Assembly: GCF_037042905.1 (NCBI RefSeq) | Contig: NW_026974141.1 | Span: 3,898,001 to 3,962,000 of the forward strand | Direction of reading: 5' to 3' | DNA: 64,000 nucleotides | DNA from: Lytechinus pictus | Lineage: Eukaryota; Echinodermata; Echinoidea; Temnopleuroida; Toxopneustidae | Shown here: piece after piece, positions 22,034 to 33,061 of the stretch | Layout of the letters: each line of letters starts with the position of its first letter | How positions within the stretch are numbered: position 1 is the first letter of the stretch | Notes under the pieces: model-generated | What the model was told of the DNA's origin: nothing | Seen by the model: only the letters and a program-made list of their open reading frames with translations | The model's database searches: none | Position numbers and translations under genes: made by a program

Positions 22034-22242
22034 AACATTACAATCTTGTTTTTTTTTAATGCATATCCGGAATTATTGGGGGGGGGGGGCAAAATGATAT
22101 GTTTGCCCCCCAACATTTTCATTGGTGGGGCGATCGCCCCCCCTGCCCCCCCCCCCCCCCAGGATCGACGCCTCTGCTAGGAACCAATCAGAATTGTTCT
22201 TTCAAATTAGCGATCATTCGCTAATCTTTGTGTACTGGGCCC

Positions 22243-22510
22243 ATGGGCGGAAATGCCAGGGGGACGCGTCCCCCGACTCCCCTTTACCCAAAATAGTAGG
22301 GGGACGCAATATCAAATGTCCCCTACTATTTTTGGTCTTTCGTGACGGAAAGAAATACATCATTCAAAATCGAAATAAAACATGTATTTTGGTCGAAATG
22401 ACCTTACATTTGGGGTGATAACCTGTTTTTTTTTGGGTCGAATTTTCCAGCCCCTGGTCCCCTACCTTTGGGGAGAGATTTCCGGTCTTGCGGGGCCCTG
22501 AGGTGGAAAA
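22243..22510. mobile_element. Partial hAT-type MITE, CATGGGCGGAAAT family
   Basis: The left end 'catgggcggaaatg' and the 'tagtagggggac'/'gtcccctactatttttgg' pair match the complete element at 52622-52891, in the opposite orientation. I cannot find the right terminus, so this copy is probably truncated. Confidence 0.55.
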
Positions 22511-23355
22511 TTTTAAAACTTATTGAAAAGCCGATTGAAAACGGAGAAACGGTATTGGAAACGAAGGAATGATGTCTTTTGATAAGCAATTAAAAGCTTG
22601 CGTTTTTTCGTTGAATAATGATTTTTACAAGGATAAATAATCAGTCTGGAATATAACATTCTTTTAGTAGAACTTGAGTAGACTGGTTAACAGTCTGATT
22701 TTTCAAGTCTCCCTCTCTCTATTATTTTTTTGAGTATCATAAATTTCTTTTAATAAAAAGTTAGTTAGCTTCACGAAAAGCACTTCATGTATTTTATTTT
22801 ACTGATTTCTTTTTAAATTAACCATTGATATACTTGCAAGTAATATTCCCCCTGTCAAGAACACTTATAAAAATAAAAATACAAATGCAAAATTACTAAA
22901 AATGAAGAGAGAAATATTCCAATATAGAGGTGATTATTTCGAAGAATAACATCTTGCTTCAACCAATTAGCCAAGCATGCGAGAAACGAATCACACGATC
23001 TCAAATATCAATTTGCACTTGAAAACTACTTAGACATTTTATTTCGTATATCATATCCTTCATTTTACACTTCATTGTATTGAGTTATTCCCAAGAGTGC
23101 AATAATGCATGCACGATATCAATGTATCGTGCTTAATATTGTCAGGCAATAATACTCATATCTTCGCCTAAAGTCATAAGTGGTGATAATTATTATACAA
23201 CTGGCTATATTGCACTATTCTCAGAAGACGTGAAGTGATAATATTCCGCTATCGAAGTGTAAAAAACACAATTATAGTCAATATGATTTTTTTAAACTTG
23301 GTAATAGTTTTCTGAAAAGGGGAGAATTCAGGAGAAAAAGAAGTGGGGGAGAGAG

Positions 23356-23388
23356 AATATATATATATATATATATTTATATATATGT
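23356..23388. repeat. AT microsatellite
   Basis: (AT)n with one interruption; it follows a GA-rich stretch. Confidence 0.85.
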
Positions 23389-23497
23389 TTGTGAAAAGTA
23401 GAGTAAAATCAAGGATGAAGAAAAGTACATGCATGTATACACTATGTTGTACAGCTTTCGGAGATGAGAGATAGAAGACATGACACATTTACAAGTG

Positions 23498-24065
23498 ATC
23501 TATTTTACATAGGTCATGCAGATTCGAATCAGTGATAGGTCAATACGCCATCACGTGACCATCATGCGCGGATCGCATTTGTTATATTCTAGGTTTTGAC
23601 GTCACCTCAGTGAATATAACTGCGTTGTATTGTCAATAGCGGCGTTATATTCGCTAAGGCGACGTCACTCGCTGCTTGCAAGTTGCGTAATCAGGTAATT
23701 TATTTGATGTACGCGCTAGTGTTAATGCGTCGATTGCATGAATAACGCGCTTGATGTATTTAAAGAAAAATCGATTATGACGTACATGGATCAGAGCTGT
23801 AGCAAGAATTTCGGGTTGGAGCCAGATGATGAATGCAATCTCTGATGGCGAATCCACATAGACTATATAATATAACAGACATTGCCTGGTCTATCGTTTT
23901 AATAGATAACATTTCAACTCCCCTCCGAAGCTATATTTTTCCCTCGGGAGAAAATTGTCCATCAGCGCTGCGCGCTTCGGGCAAAATATAATCCCTTGGG
24001 AAAAATATAACTCAGTCGTGGAGAGGAAATGTTATATTCAAACTCTAGATAGGCAATATCTGTAT
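23498..24065. repeat. Segment inserted relative to a paralogous empty site
   Basis: The left flank 'agacatgacacatttacaag' (23477) and the right flank 'cacctctctttcgttta' (24076) sit next to each other at about 24436-24485 with only a few bases between. The intervening 570 bp is absent there. It includes a CpG-rich part (about 23560-23760) and a MITE at 23868-24075. The exact borders are uncertain by several bases. Confidence 0.6.
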
Positions 24066-24075
24066 AATATATTAT
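23868..24075. mobile_element. Fold-back MITE, 'gacattgcctgg' ends
   Basis: The arms 'tataacagacattgcc' and 'ggcaatatctgtataat' are inverted. Further in, 'aactcccctccgaagctata' and 'tatttttccctcggg' pair with 'cccttgggaaaaatataact' and the following sequence. Confidence 0.65.
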
Positions 24076-24151
24076 CACCTCTCTTTCGTTTACCGGGAAA
24101 GAGCTAAATGATCAAAGCGATTGGTACATATTATATTCACACGCCTCTCTC

Positions 24152-24155
<4 letters not shown>

Positions 24156-24205
<50 letters not shown>

Positions 24206-24282
24206 TTCGAGATTGGGTGGTCCTTTTCAGGACCAATATCTGCCCAAGAAAGATACATGGTGTACCGTGAAACCTACTACAC

Positions 24283-24332
<50 letters not shown>

Positions 24333-24420
24333 GTGTGAGGGTGTGAGTATATGTGTATGTGTGAGAAACAAAGTCACGGGGAAGAGAGAGAGAGAGAGAG
24401 AGAGAGGAGTGGGGAAAGGG
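24156..24420. repeat. AT and GA microsatellites
   Basis: (TA)n at 24156-24200, (TA)n then (GA)n at 24284-24329, and a second (GA)n at 24385-24405. Confidence 0.9.
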
Positions 24421-25194
24421 AGAAGAGAGATAGAAGACATGACACATTTACAAGTGATTTATATATTATTACCTCTCTTTCGTTTACTGGGAAAGAGCTA
24501 AATCTCCGCATCATTAAACTTAACGCACAATAAATTAATGATATGCCCTACCGAAGATTATAAAAATTGTAAAACCGTCATTTCGAAAATTTATTCCCAT
24601 GAGGATGCCGATAGTGATGGTGACAGAAGGTTTGGTTAATATTTGATATGGGGATGATGATTCAGCTCTCGTTTTATTTTGATTAAGTTACATTTTTGTA
24701 TGAGTCTGACCCAAAGGTCCGACCCCTTCCCGGTCAGCGCGGGGTATCCTAGAAAATTTCCATTAAAACTACCGTATACTCATTTTTTTTTTTTTTTGGG
24801 GGGGGGGGTAATTTCAGCATTATTATTAAGTTACTTGTTTAGCGTTTTTAATTGTATAAACTCGAAATTCATAAAAGAGTCAATACTTTTTTTTGGGGGG
24901 GGTGGCTTGGTCGCTCACTTGAAATAGAGCATCGTCTCAAATGCAGCCCCTCAAATTTCTGGCCTTACTTTCCTTTAATAATAAAATCTATAGTGGATTT
25001 ATACTGATCTTCTTACAATATTATGTTAGTCAGGATTACAGGTTGTCGTGGGAGGGGGTCGAAAAGGAAGTTTCGATCTCGTCTTTCAATTGATTTCTTC
25101 AAAGAGGATAAGTGTGGAAAATAACGGGAGAAGATTTTTTTTAAAGGGAGCATTTTTAAAAATGAGTGATGGGTCGCGAAAACCTTATATACTA

Positions 25195-25513
25195 GGGCCC
25201 GTATTCTGAAGTCAGGTTTAACTTAGACCATGGTCTAACTCTGTGCTAAATTTATGGGGAGCCAAAAGCTCAAGAATTCTCCTTATGATTTAAATTTATC
25301 ATATTTTTTTTGTTTCCCTTAGCTTTCATTATGAAGAAAATATTTCAGTTATCATTTCTGAGACAGATATAAATGATTTGAGTGTCATGAGAGTTGATAA
25401 ATTGAACATGCAATTATAAAGATTTGTGTATCAATTGGCTCTCCATAGTTAAACTACAACTTTAACATGTTTAAACCAGGGTTTAATTTAAACCCGAGTT
25501 CACAATACAGGCC
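25195..25513. mobile_element. Fold-back MITE family M, copy 3
   Basis: It starts 'gggcccgtattctgaagtca' and ends 'cccgagttcacaatacaggc'. The interior matches the other M copies. Confidence 0.85.
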
Positions 25514-25806
25514 CAAGGGCTTTCTTTTCATTAAAACAATCAAACAATCTTTAAATTACTTTGCCCCTCCCCCTTCAAATACTCTGGATCTGCCCCTGAT
25601 GCCGTTTTAGACAGTAAACAGGAAGCGTTTCGTGAAAGGACTTGTCGGACGTTTTATCCGACAAGTCCTGTTTTATCCGACAGTTACCATAGTGAAGATG
25701 TTTCTCAGCCAATCAAAATCTGGTAAAATTTTGATGAAACACTCCCCGGGTCTCTATGTAAAATAATGAACGATCTTTGGTAGATATGAACATACTGATG
25801 ATTACC

Positions 25807-25936
25807 TGGGTCCCGCAACACAAAGGTTAGCGATTGATCGTACGCTTGATTTTTACGACTGATTGTACATTGTAGTCAATGCAATCATTCGTAGATAAAT
25901 GTTCTACGATCGTTGCTAAGCTTTGTGTTACTGGGC
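25807..25936. mobile_element. Fold-back MITE family O, copy 2
   Basis: The arms are 'tgggtcccgcaacacaaagg' and 'gctttgtgttactgggcc', with 'gcgattgatcg' and 'cgatcgttgc' inside. It abuts the next MITE, sharing the 'gggccc' border. Upstream 'gtagatatgaaca' is shared with the copy at 15.1 kb, so the repeat may extend further left. Confidence 0.75.
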
Positions 25937-26197
25937 CCCGTCCTACAAAGACTTACGATTGATCCAATCAATCGTAACTCTATGGAACTCGATAAGTGTC
26001 ATATTTTTTCTACAGGAAATCTGCAAAATGTACTTTGTAAACGAAGGAGAACACACCAAATTGATAAGAAATCAATTAATTTATGGATATACATTCATAT
26101 CTAGAATTTTTTAAAACAAACATGCATTTTATATGTCGACTGGCTTTCCATAGTTGCGATTGATTGGATCAATCACAACACTTTGTAAGACGGGGCC
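25934..26197. mobile_element. Fold-back MITE family N, copy 1
   Basis: The arms 'ggccccgtcctacaaagac' and 'actttgtaagacggggcc' are separated by 'gattgatccaatcaatcg' and its complement. Copies occur at 27.3, 37.1 and 45.3 kb. Confidence 0.8.
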
Positions 26198-26335
26198 AAG
26201 GTGTTTCTAATTCTCCAGGTTTTCAGGAATTCACCCTTTCAGATTGAATACAGTGTCAAGTTGTTTTTTTCACACGGTGAATCGTTCAAATCTAACTACG
26301 TATTGTATTTCACACTGTGGACGCCTCTACTTTGA

Positions 26336-26810
26336 GTATTCCCAGTGTGTTTCTGTTTTATGGTAACTCGCGTAGGAACTTAGCCTATAATCTAGGAGAA
26401 AGCTGCAGTTATGCTGAACGCAAGCGATACGTCCGATGTGGCAAATACTACGAAAAGTGTATGATTGTGGATGCGAAGCATCAGAATTCGTAGTCTTTGC
26501 CACATCAGACGTATCGCTTGCGTTCAGCATAACAAGAAAGACAATAACTGCAGCCTCCGCCTAGATTATAGGCTAGTAAGAACTCGGCAGGACAGCTTTC
26601 TGCCGGCATAACGCCAAGCTGGTATAACCAATCGCATGCGAGAGATTTTACGTCTAAGATAACCAGGCATAGAAGATGACCTTATATGTGACAGAGATTA
26701 CTCTCGGGTCTTGAATATCGAAGTGGAGACAGTGGCAGAGCGGGGATTCGAACTCATATCCTCACGATTATGCGTTCAATACTCTAACCACTAGACCATG
26801 CACACGACCG
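26336..26810 (-). mobile_element. tRNA-derived SINE, minus strand
   Basis: On the minus strand from about 26806, 'tggtctagtggttagag' resembles a Pol III A box and 'gagttcgaatccccgc' a B box, spaced as in a tRNA. The body continues through 'ttacgtctaa' and 'ggcgttatgcc' and is interrupted by the hairpin element at 26380-26575. The head lacks a full cloverleaf, so it is not a tRNA gene. Confidence 0.7.
26380..26575. mobile_element. Near-complete hairpin element in a SINE
   Basis: The termini TTAGCCTATAATCTAGG and CCTAGATTATAGGCTA are followed by paired arms. The best-matched block is 26409-26455 against 26488-26533, and nearly all 196 bp can pair. The flanks gtaggaac (26372-26379) and gtaagaac (26576-26583) are an 8-bp duplication with one mismatch. 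The surrounding sequence resumes a repeat also found, uninterrupted, at about 33,625. Confidence 0.75.
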
Positions 26811-27049
26811 CCACCATTATCAAACCTAATCGCTCACGATGGCGGTCTCCTGCATTCCTCTAAATTATAATTTCGTTAAATGGACAATATGTTTGTTACT
26901 CATATTAATTCCTTATGTTACGACCACAGGCACAGTATTTTTGATTTGCTTATTACCTCTGTATACATTGTATATCTCTGAAGTGAATGCAGAAATGAAT
27001 TGAAATCAAATCAACCAAACCGGTCTGTGTTCATTTAGCGGTCTATGTT

Positions 27050-27258
27050 AAAATGTGAATCTATATACAAAGTGCTCTAACTTCACCGTGCGAATATGAT
27101 TTTTCACACTGTCACGCCCGTATATGTTCACAGTGTGTTCACACACATAGTAGACGGTGAGTTGAAGAGATTCACATTGTTCAAATACGACAGTGTGAGG
27201 ATGGTTTTTCATATCTGCTCTACACTGTGAACACTCTGTGTGACACTGTGGTAATTTC
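27050..27258. repeat. Dispersed 'cacagtgtg' repeat related to the satellite
   Basis: The words 'cacactgtcacgcc', 'ttcacagtgtgttcacac' and 'gacactgtgg' occur in both orientations. Similar words lie at 26,260-26,330. They share vocabulary with the 7.4-9.4 kb array and could be relatives of its source; that is inference. Confidence 0.5.
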
Positions 27259-27259
27259 A

Positions 27260-27531
27260 GGGCCCCGTCTTACAAAGAGTTGCGATTGATCCGATCAATC
27301 ACAACTATGGACGGCCAGCGACGTCACCATCTATTATGCATTTTTGATCAAAATATTTTCTAACTACGATGTATTTTCATGCATTCATTGATTTCTTTAA
27401 AATTCACTGTGCTTCTCTTTGTTTACTAATGACATTGTGCAAATATCCTGTAGAAAAAAATATGACACTGATGGGTTTCCATAGAGTTACGACTGATTGG
27501 ATCAATCGCAACTCTTTGCAAGACGATGCCC
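27260..27531. mobile_element. Fold-back MITE family N, copy 2
   Basis: The left arm 'gggccccgtcttacaaagag' pairs with 'actctttgcaagacgatgcc'. Internal 'gatccgatcaatc' and 'gattggatcaatc' blocks are present. Confidence 0.85.
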
Positions 27532-28650
27532 AGGAGGGCATTTTCAAGAGTTTTTGAGTTTGTTAATCATTCTAGATTGTAAAATAATTCAAGGATTTTT
27601 CAAGGATACATTTATGACGTTTACACGGGCCAATAAGGATTTTTTTATTCTTGTTAGTGTCTACGTCCCTATTTTTTTTGGGGGGGGCTCCCTTAATTGC
27701 TCTACTCCCTTGCAAAATTAAGTTACAAATTAAATTGTAAAATTGTGATGCAACCATGATTCATTGTCCGTGCAGACACATTCTGCCTCCTTCACACAAA
27801 ACACAAAACAGTTGAGTGAAAAACATTGGTATAATTATTTAAAAAACAATTTTTTTTAAATAGATATTCCTGGAATTTAAAATTTTTATTTTAGGGTGAT
27901 TAGTTTTGAAGAGAGGAAGCACGTACTGTTCTAGCTGATCATATTATTTAGTGGGTACTAAACAATATAACAAAATCATAGTACTCGAAATTAATCAATA
28001 AAGTAAGGGGAAAGGACTACAGTGGGCAGTTGTATCGGGGCGTTTATTCAATTACTCGGAAGTTGACTTATCAAATATGATTATGGGGTTAGATCCTCAT
28101 GTCCTTCCCTACTGCTGATAGGATTAAATACCGAAATTCAAAATCTTATTAAATTATATAGAAATAATCATATTTTTTATGAGCAAGCGGTCAAACTTCT
28201 GAGGATGAAAATAAATAGGCCTACCTCTTTTATTTTTAGTATAGGCCTATGGTGCTAGTCAGCCTGCGCATGCGGCTTTTTTTTTTTCGTTTCTGCCTTG
28301 AAAATCGTGGCTAATAACAGTTAATCCAGCTTGTTAATAATCATTTATTCCAGCCATTGTATTGACCTAGATTTATTATAATACCCAATTTCCGTTTTAA
28401 TAATCAATATAATATAGTAGTCGGCTTTTTATGCCCTATCGTGGTAATTAGGATACAGGTAACTAACGTGAAATTTTAATGGACAGCATGGTATTATATC
28501 TGCCATTATATATGTCCTTGGATGGTTGGGCTTGCGATACCACGAAATATCTATGGGAGTTCATTATTAATATTGCTACCACCCCCCCCCCCCCTGCTCG
28601 GATCGGATTTGCGCATGTTTTACAGGATGACTTCATTAATCAGTGCACTG
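27532..28650. other. Intergenic, no gene seen
   Basis: AT-rich sequence with a G run at 27,668-27,676 and a C run at about 28,579-28,592, of the kind found near hAT ends. I found no matching element termini. Confidence 0.35.
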
Positions 28651-28660
28651 AAGAATTTCC

Positions 28661-29045
28661 TATTCGTCTAATGCCAATTCGTCCAATTACCAACTCGTCT
28701 ACTATCATTTGGTCTACCATCGGTTCGTCCACTACCTTCATAGTCTAATTGCCAATTTGTCCACTCTCCATTTCGTCTAATTACCAGTTGGTCCAATAGC
28801 CATTCAGTCCATATGCCATTTGGTCTTATTGGATCAAGTGTTAATATTGTGCAATAAGAATGAAAATTAATTGGATATTAGACCAACTTGTTATGAGACG
28901 AAATGGTCATAGAGAAAATGGTGATTAGACAAAATGATGATTGGACCAAATTGTTGTTAGACGAAATGTTGATGGACGGACTGGCATTTAGACGAAATGA
29001 AAGTAGAACATGTGGTGAGTGGACGAGTTGGCAGTAGACGAATTT
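28661..29045. repeat. Inverted pair of short tandem arrays
   Basis: The left array (28661-28830) is built of 15-18-bp units such as 'ttcgtctaatgccaa' and 'ttcgtccaattacca'. The right array (28881-29045) is built of complementary units such as 'gacgaaatgg' and 'ttggcagtagacgaa'. About ten units each face one another across a 50-bp spacer, so a long imperfect hairpin is possible. Confidence 0.8.
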
Positions 29046-29229
29046 GAAATTTGCCAAAAGGATTATGCAATGGGTATGCATCGTGGAAAGGATGACGCCT
29101 AGAAAGTTCATAAAAATTGTCACGCGAAACTGTCGTGGAAATGCGATTTCATGGCCTCGAGACATGTATCTAATAAGTGTTACTCTATATAATGAAGAAT
29201 TGAATATGCAGTCTACATAATAGCTTTAA

Positions 29230-29391
29230 TCCTCTCTCTTCTTTGTCTATTTTCCTATTAAGCGCATAGAGACGTCCATGGGTAAAGTGATATGCGCTAT
29301 ACAAGCAACGTTGTAATATTATCATTATTATCATTATTATTATTATTATCATTATTATTATATCATTATTATTATTATGAAGGGGTATCTG
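29230..29391 (+). mobile_element. SINE 3' part with ATT tail
   Basis: 'gatatgcgctatacaagc' followed by (ATT)n matches the 3' end of the tRNA-SINE family here. The head is missing. hAT element 6 inserted at the tail. Confidence 0.6.
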
Positions 29392-29572
29392 CAGGGCCCT
29401 GGGAACGATTTTATATTTTTTTTACTGGGGGTGCTGATGTAAATTTGAGCCCCCGCCCCTTAAAAAAAGGTTTTAACTACAACATGAAAATCAAATTGGT
29501 CCCGAGAATTAAAAAAAAAAAAATCAGAATACCTGGGGTGCTGCCCCAGCACCCACGCTTCCCAGGGCCATG
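29392..29572. mobile_element. hAT-type MITE 6
   Basis: Termini cagggccctgggaa and ttcccagggccatg are flanked by 8-bp duplications ggtatctg (29384-29391, 29573-29580). The 181-bp interior has 'gggggtgctg' on the left and 'ggtgctgccccagcaccc' on the right. Confidence 0.85.
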
Positions 29573-29680
29573 GGTATCTGCATTCCAAAAAGGTCGTTGT
29601 CGTCGGTATTTTTTATATTCTGAAGGCCTTTTTAAACATATTTGTTTTTATGAGAGCTTCTATGGAGGCATCAAGATGGC

Positions 29681-31798
29681 CAGTGGCGTACCGTGGGTCA
29701 CGGCATTGGGGGGGCACCAGCAAAAAGTTCGAGTCACTTAGGGAGCGCGCGAAGCGCGCTCAGTTTTCAGGTATCAGTACTGACCTAATAGATATAATTT
29801 AAGGACATGCAGTGCCATTAAACGGATATGTATCTCACTGATTAAATAGTGCGAGCGCGAAGCGCGAGCTGAAAATTTTTGATATTCAGAGCTAAAAACG
29901 GACATTATAAGCAATTTTTTTTGTAATCATGATACATAACTGTCTCGCTAAACAAACAATGCGAGCGCGAAGCGCGAGCTAAATTTTTTTGTATATATTG
30001 ACCCTAAACAGGGAAATTTTAAGGACTATATTTCAGAATCCATTAAGAGTATAAATATCTCACCATAGTCATCTAATGCTAGTGCCATCCTTTGCTGATT
30101 TTGATAGAATTACATCTTAACACAGATCATGAAGCACCTTTTGTAGTCATTGTAATCATGATTATCATACGCATCTTAATTATCAAATACTGCAAGTGCG
30201 AAGCGCTAGCTGAAAATTTAGGATATTCAGACCTGAAGAGATGCATTCTAAGGCTTGTTTGTAGGAATTCCCTAAGACCGCACGTATTTCACTAACCAAA
30301 TAATGCGAGCGCGAAGCGCAAGCTGAAAATTTTGTATATATTGACCTCAAACATTGATATTTTAAAGGAGAATGAAACTCTTGGAGCAAGTTAGCTTTTG
30401 TGAAAGCAGAAAAATCAAAGAATAAGATCAACAAAACTTTGAGTAAAATAGGACTAGCAATAAAAGAGTTATGAGCATTTGAATGTCGAGATCACTAATG
30501 CTATGGAGATCCTCCCATCGGCAATGCGACCAAGATCTGTGATGTCACACACGTACAACTCTCCCATTTGGACACTGAAAATATACCCCAAAACATATCT
30601 TTTTGCTCATTCTAATCATATGACAAACGATTCATCAATGATATAATGTTGTGAAACCTCTGTACTTGTCATCTCATAAAGAGAACACCTCACCTTGTGA
30701 TAGACTCTATAAAAGTGAGAATATACGTGAAATAAGTACTAAAGTAATGAGGGAGTTGTACGTGTGTGATATCACAGATCTTGGTCGCATTGCCGATGGG
30801 AGGATCTACATGGCACTAGTGATCTCAATATTCAAATGCTCATAACTTTCTTATTATTCATTCAATCTTCCTCAAACTTTCAACAATATGTTTCTTTGAT
30901 TTTTCTCTTTGATATGGATTCAGCTGGTTTCAAGGGTTTCATTCTCCTTTAAGGACTATGTTTTTTAGGAATCCTTTAAGAGTATACATATCTCACCATA
31001 GTCATCTAATGCGAGTGCCAAGCGCTTGCTGATTTTGTTAGAAATTAGAATTACATCTAAACACAGATCATGAAGCACTTTTTGAAGTCATTGTAATCAT
31101 GATTATCATACGCATCTCACTAATCAAATACTGCGAGCGCGAAGCGCGAGCTGAAAATTTAGGAAATTCAGACCTGAAGAGGGGCATTCTAAGGCTTGTT
31201 TGTAGGAATTCACTAAGACCCTACGTATTTCACTAACCAAATGATGCGATCGCGAAGCGCGAGCTGAAAATTTTTGATATTCAGATCAGAAAAATTGTCA
31301 TTTTAAGGACTGATTTTAGGAGTTCGTGAAGAGCAGAAATCTCACCAATCCACTAATGCGAACGTTAGCATGTTTTATATTAAGACCTTAAAATAGGGCA
31401 ATCACTTTAAGTAGTCATGAAAAAGAAGAACATGTCACTACATAAAACAATAATAACTCGAATTGCGAGGAAAAATATATGTGTTGTATATTGATTTGAA
31501 AACGGGAGGTTTTAGTATAACAGGATTATATATCTTGTTAAACAGTCTATGCGAGCACCAGGAACAATGAAGACACAATGAAGCAAATAATGTTTCATAA
31601 AGTTATGAAAAAATTCTTCTTATGTAATGTAACACAATATAACATTATAATGAACAATAATATATTCTTTCCCCACTACGTTTCTCTTCCTTTTTCCCTC
31701 TTTTTCTCCTTTTCCCCGTTTTTTTTTTTTTTTGCCAGTCGATTGGGGGGGGGGCACGTGCCCCCCCATGCCCCCCCCCCCCCGTAGTTACGCCACTG
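29681..31798. mobile_element. hAT-type element 2 with repeated CpG modules
   Basis: Termini are CAGTGGCGTACCGTG and its partner ending GTAGTTACGCCACTG, flanked by perfect 8-bp duplications aagatggc (29673-29680, 31799-31806). The interior repeats a module with 'gcgagcgcgaagcgcgagct' then 'gaaaatttttgatattcag' at about 29851, 29962, 30188 (eroded), 30304, 31134 and 31244. A TTAA MITE (30366-30948) is nested inside. It encodes no transposase. Confidence 0.9.
30362..30952 (+). mobile_element. TTAA fold-back MITE, copy 2, nested in hAT element 2
   Basis: Core 30366-30948 is bounded by TTAA. Removing the core and one TTAA restores 'gatattttaaggactatg', which matches the sister module at about 30,015 ('aattttaaggactata'). 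The empty site is therefore readable in the same element. Confidence 0.92.
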
Positions 31799-31806
31799 AA
31801 GATGGC

Positions 31807-33053
31807 AAAAAAATGGAATTTTAGTCATTTTTTATTACTACAAATGGTTTTGTAACACATCAATAAATTTCTTGGTAGTATTCATTTTTTCTCCCATGAT
31901 ATTTCTCGTTATATATTTTAGTGCTGTGATAATAGGCCTTTAGCTAGTTCAACCACATCTTACAAATGGGGGGGGGGGCGTTCAAGTAGGCATGTCCATA
32001 AGTTCAATAAATACGAGAGTAAAATGAGTTCGAAATGAGTGTAAAATGAGATTAAAATGATTTTGACAGTAATCTCTTCCGAACACATAGTTAACTGGTT
32101 GAGGAACTTAACAATTATTTAAATTAAACCTTGTATTCCTGAAATTTCCCAAACACAACTTAGATTATACGGCAGGTTTTTTGGAGAGCAAATAAAAATT
32201 ATTCTTGAATTTCTCAAGTCCAAAACCATTGGCGTACAGAGGGGGGGGGGGGGGGGGCTTGGGGGCGCTTGTCCTCCCCCCAAAAAAATTACTATCAAGA
32301 AAAAAAAGGATAGAAAAGGAAAGAGAGAAGTGTGAAATATGATATTATTTTCTGAATATTATGTCAAAATCTATCACAAAATTTGATATTTGTAATAAAA
32401 ACTCCTCAAAACTATATACTATCCATTGTATAAAACAAGGAATTTCAATTCAAAGTGGTCTAGGCCCATTTGAATAATTTCTTTTCGTCAAAAGTCGAAA
32501 GGCAAAAGGCATAAAGTACAAAATAAATGTTTATTAAAAAAAATATAGAACAACGCATGGTATCCGCAATCAAATTGTTCTTATATAATAAGTGATGAGA
32601 TATAAATCAAGTGGACGTACCGTCTCTTTCCTGCATCCAAAACAGACATGAAGATTTATTTGAAAGCTAGGGCTATGCTGAAATCGACTAGCTGTTCATC
32701 CGAAGCGTCAATGACCACGACTGTGCAGTGAAGCGCCGACTATATAAAATCACGATGGACAAAATGACAACGATCGCAGTTATTATTTTATTTCATCACC
32801 CGCTTCGAAATATAATGTACCTGGTCACGTGATTGAAGCAACAGAAAATGCACCATACAGCCAGGTTTGTGGGTGAAACCATGTCATTGCTAAGTAACGT
32901 CTCGAAAATTATGATTTTCTATTGATTAATGTCACGTTATTTTTAGTTTGATGGAAAGCAGAGAAGAGCGAGAATTTAGTGCTGCGCTGTGTGCATGTCG
33001 CTTTTCTAACCTCCATTAAGCGATGTTGCTATTTAGGCCTATTCTTCAATAAT
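31807..33053. other. Intergenic; lone hAT-type end, no gene
   Basis: AT-rich sequence. 'cattggcgtacagagg' followed by a G run (about 32,229-32,260) and 'cctcccccc' looks like one terminus of another hAT-type element; I cannot find its partner. Confidence 0.4.
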
Positions 33054-33061
33054 CGAATGAC

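Larger units (their letters stand above)
15226..22176. mobile_element. hAT-type element 1, containing a LINE
   Basis: The termini are CAGGGGCGTCGATCC and its near-complement GGATCGACGCCTCTG, flanked by perfect 8-bp duplications ctaggaac (15218-15225, 22177-22184). CAG-GGGCG-type ends with 8-bp duplications are the hAT signature. Without the LINE, the element is about 0.8 kb with no transposase, so it is non-autonomous. The interior has G-rich left and C-rich right subterminal runs, AC/AT microsatellites (15303-15430) and two CpG modules (15589, 15790). Confidence 0.9.
15126..22242. mobile_element. Fold-back MITE family O, split by a 6.95-kb insertion
   Basis: The left half (15126-15225, 'ccccgtaacacaaagg', 'cgatcaatcgctaaatg') and the right half (22177-22242, 'gcgatcattcgctaatcttt', 'gtgtactgggcc') form one palindromic element like those at 25.8 and 63.5 kb. 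The break carries the 8-bp duplication ctaggaac of the hAT element. This MITE is the oldest layer of the nest. Confidence 0.75.
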
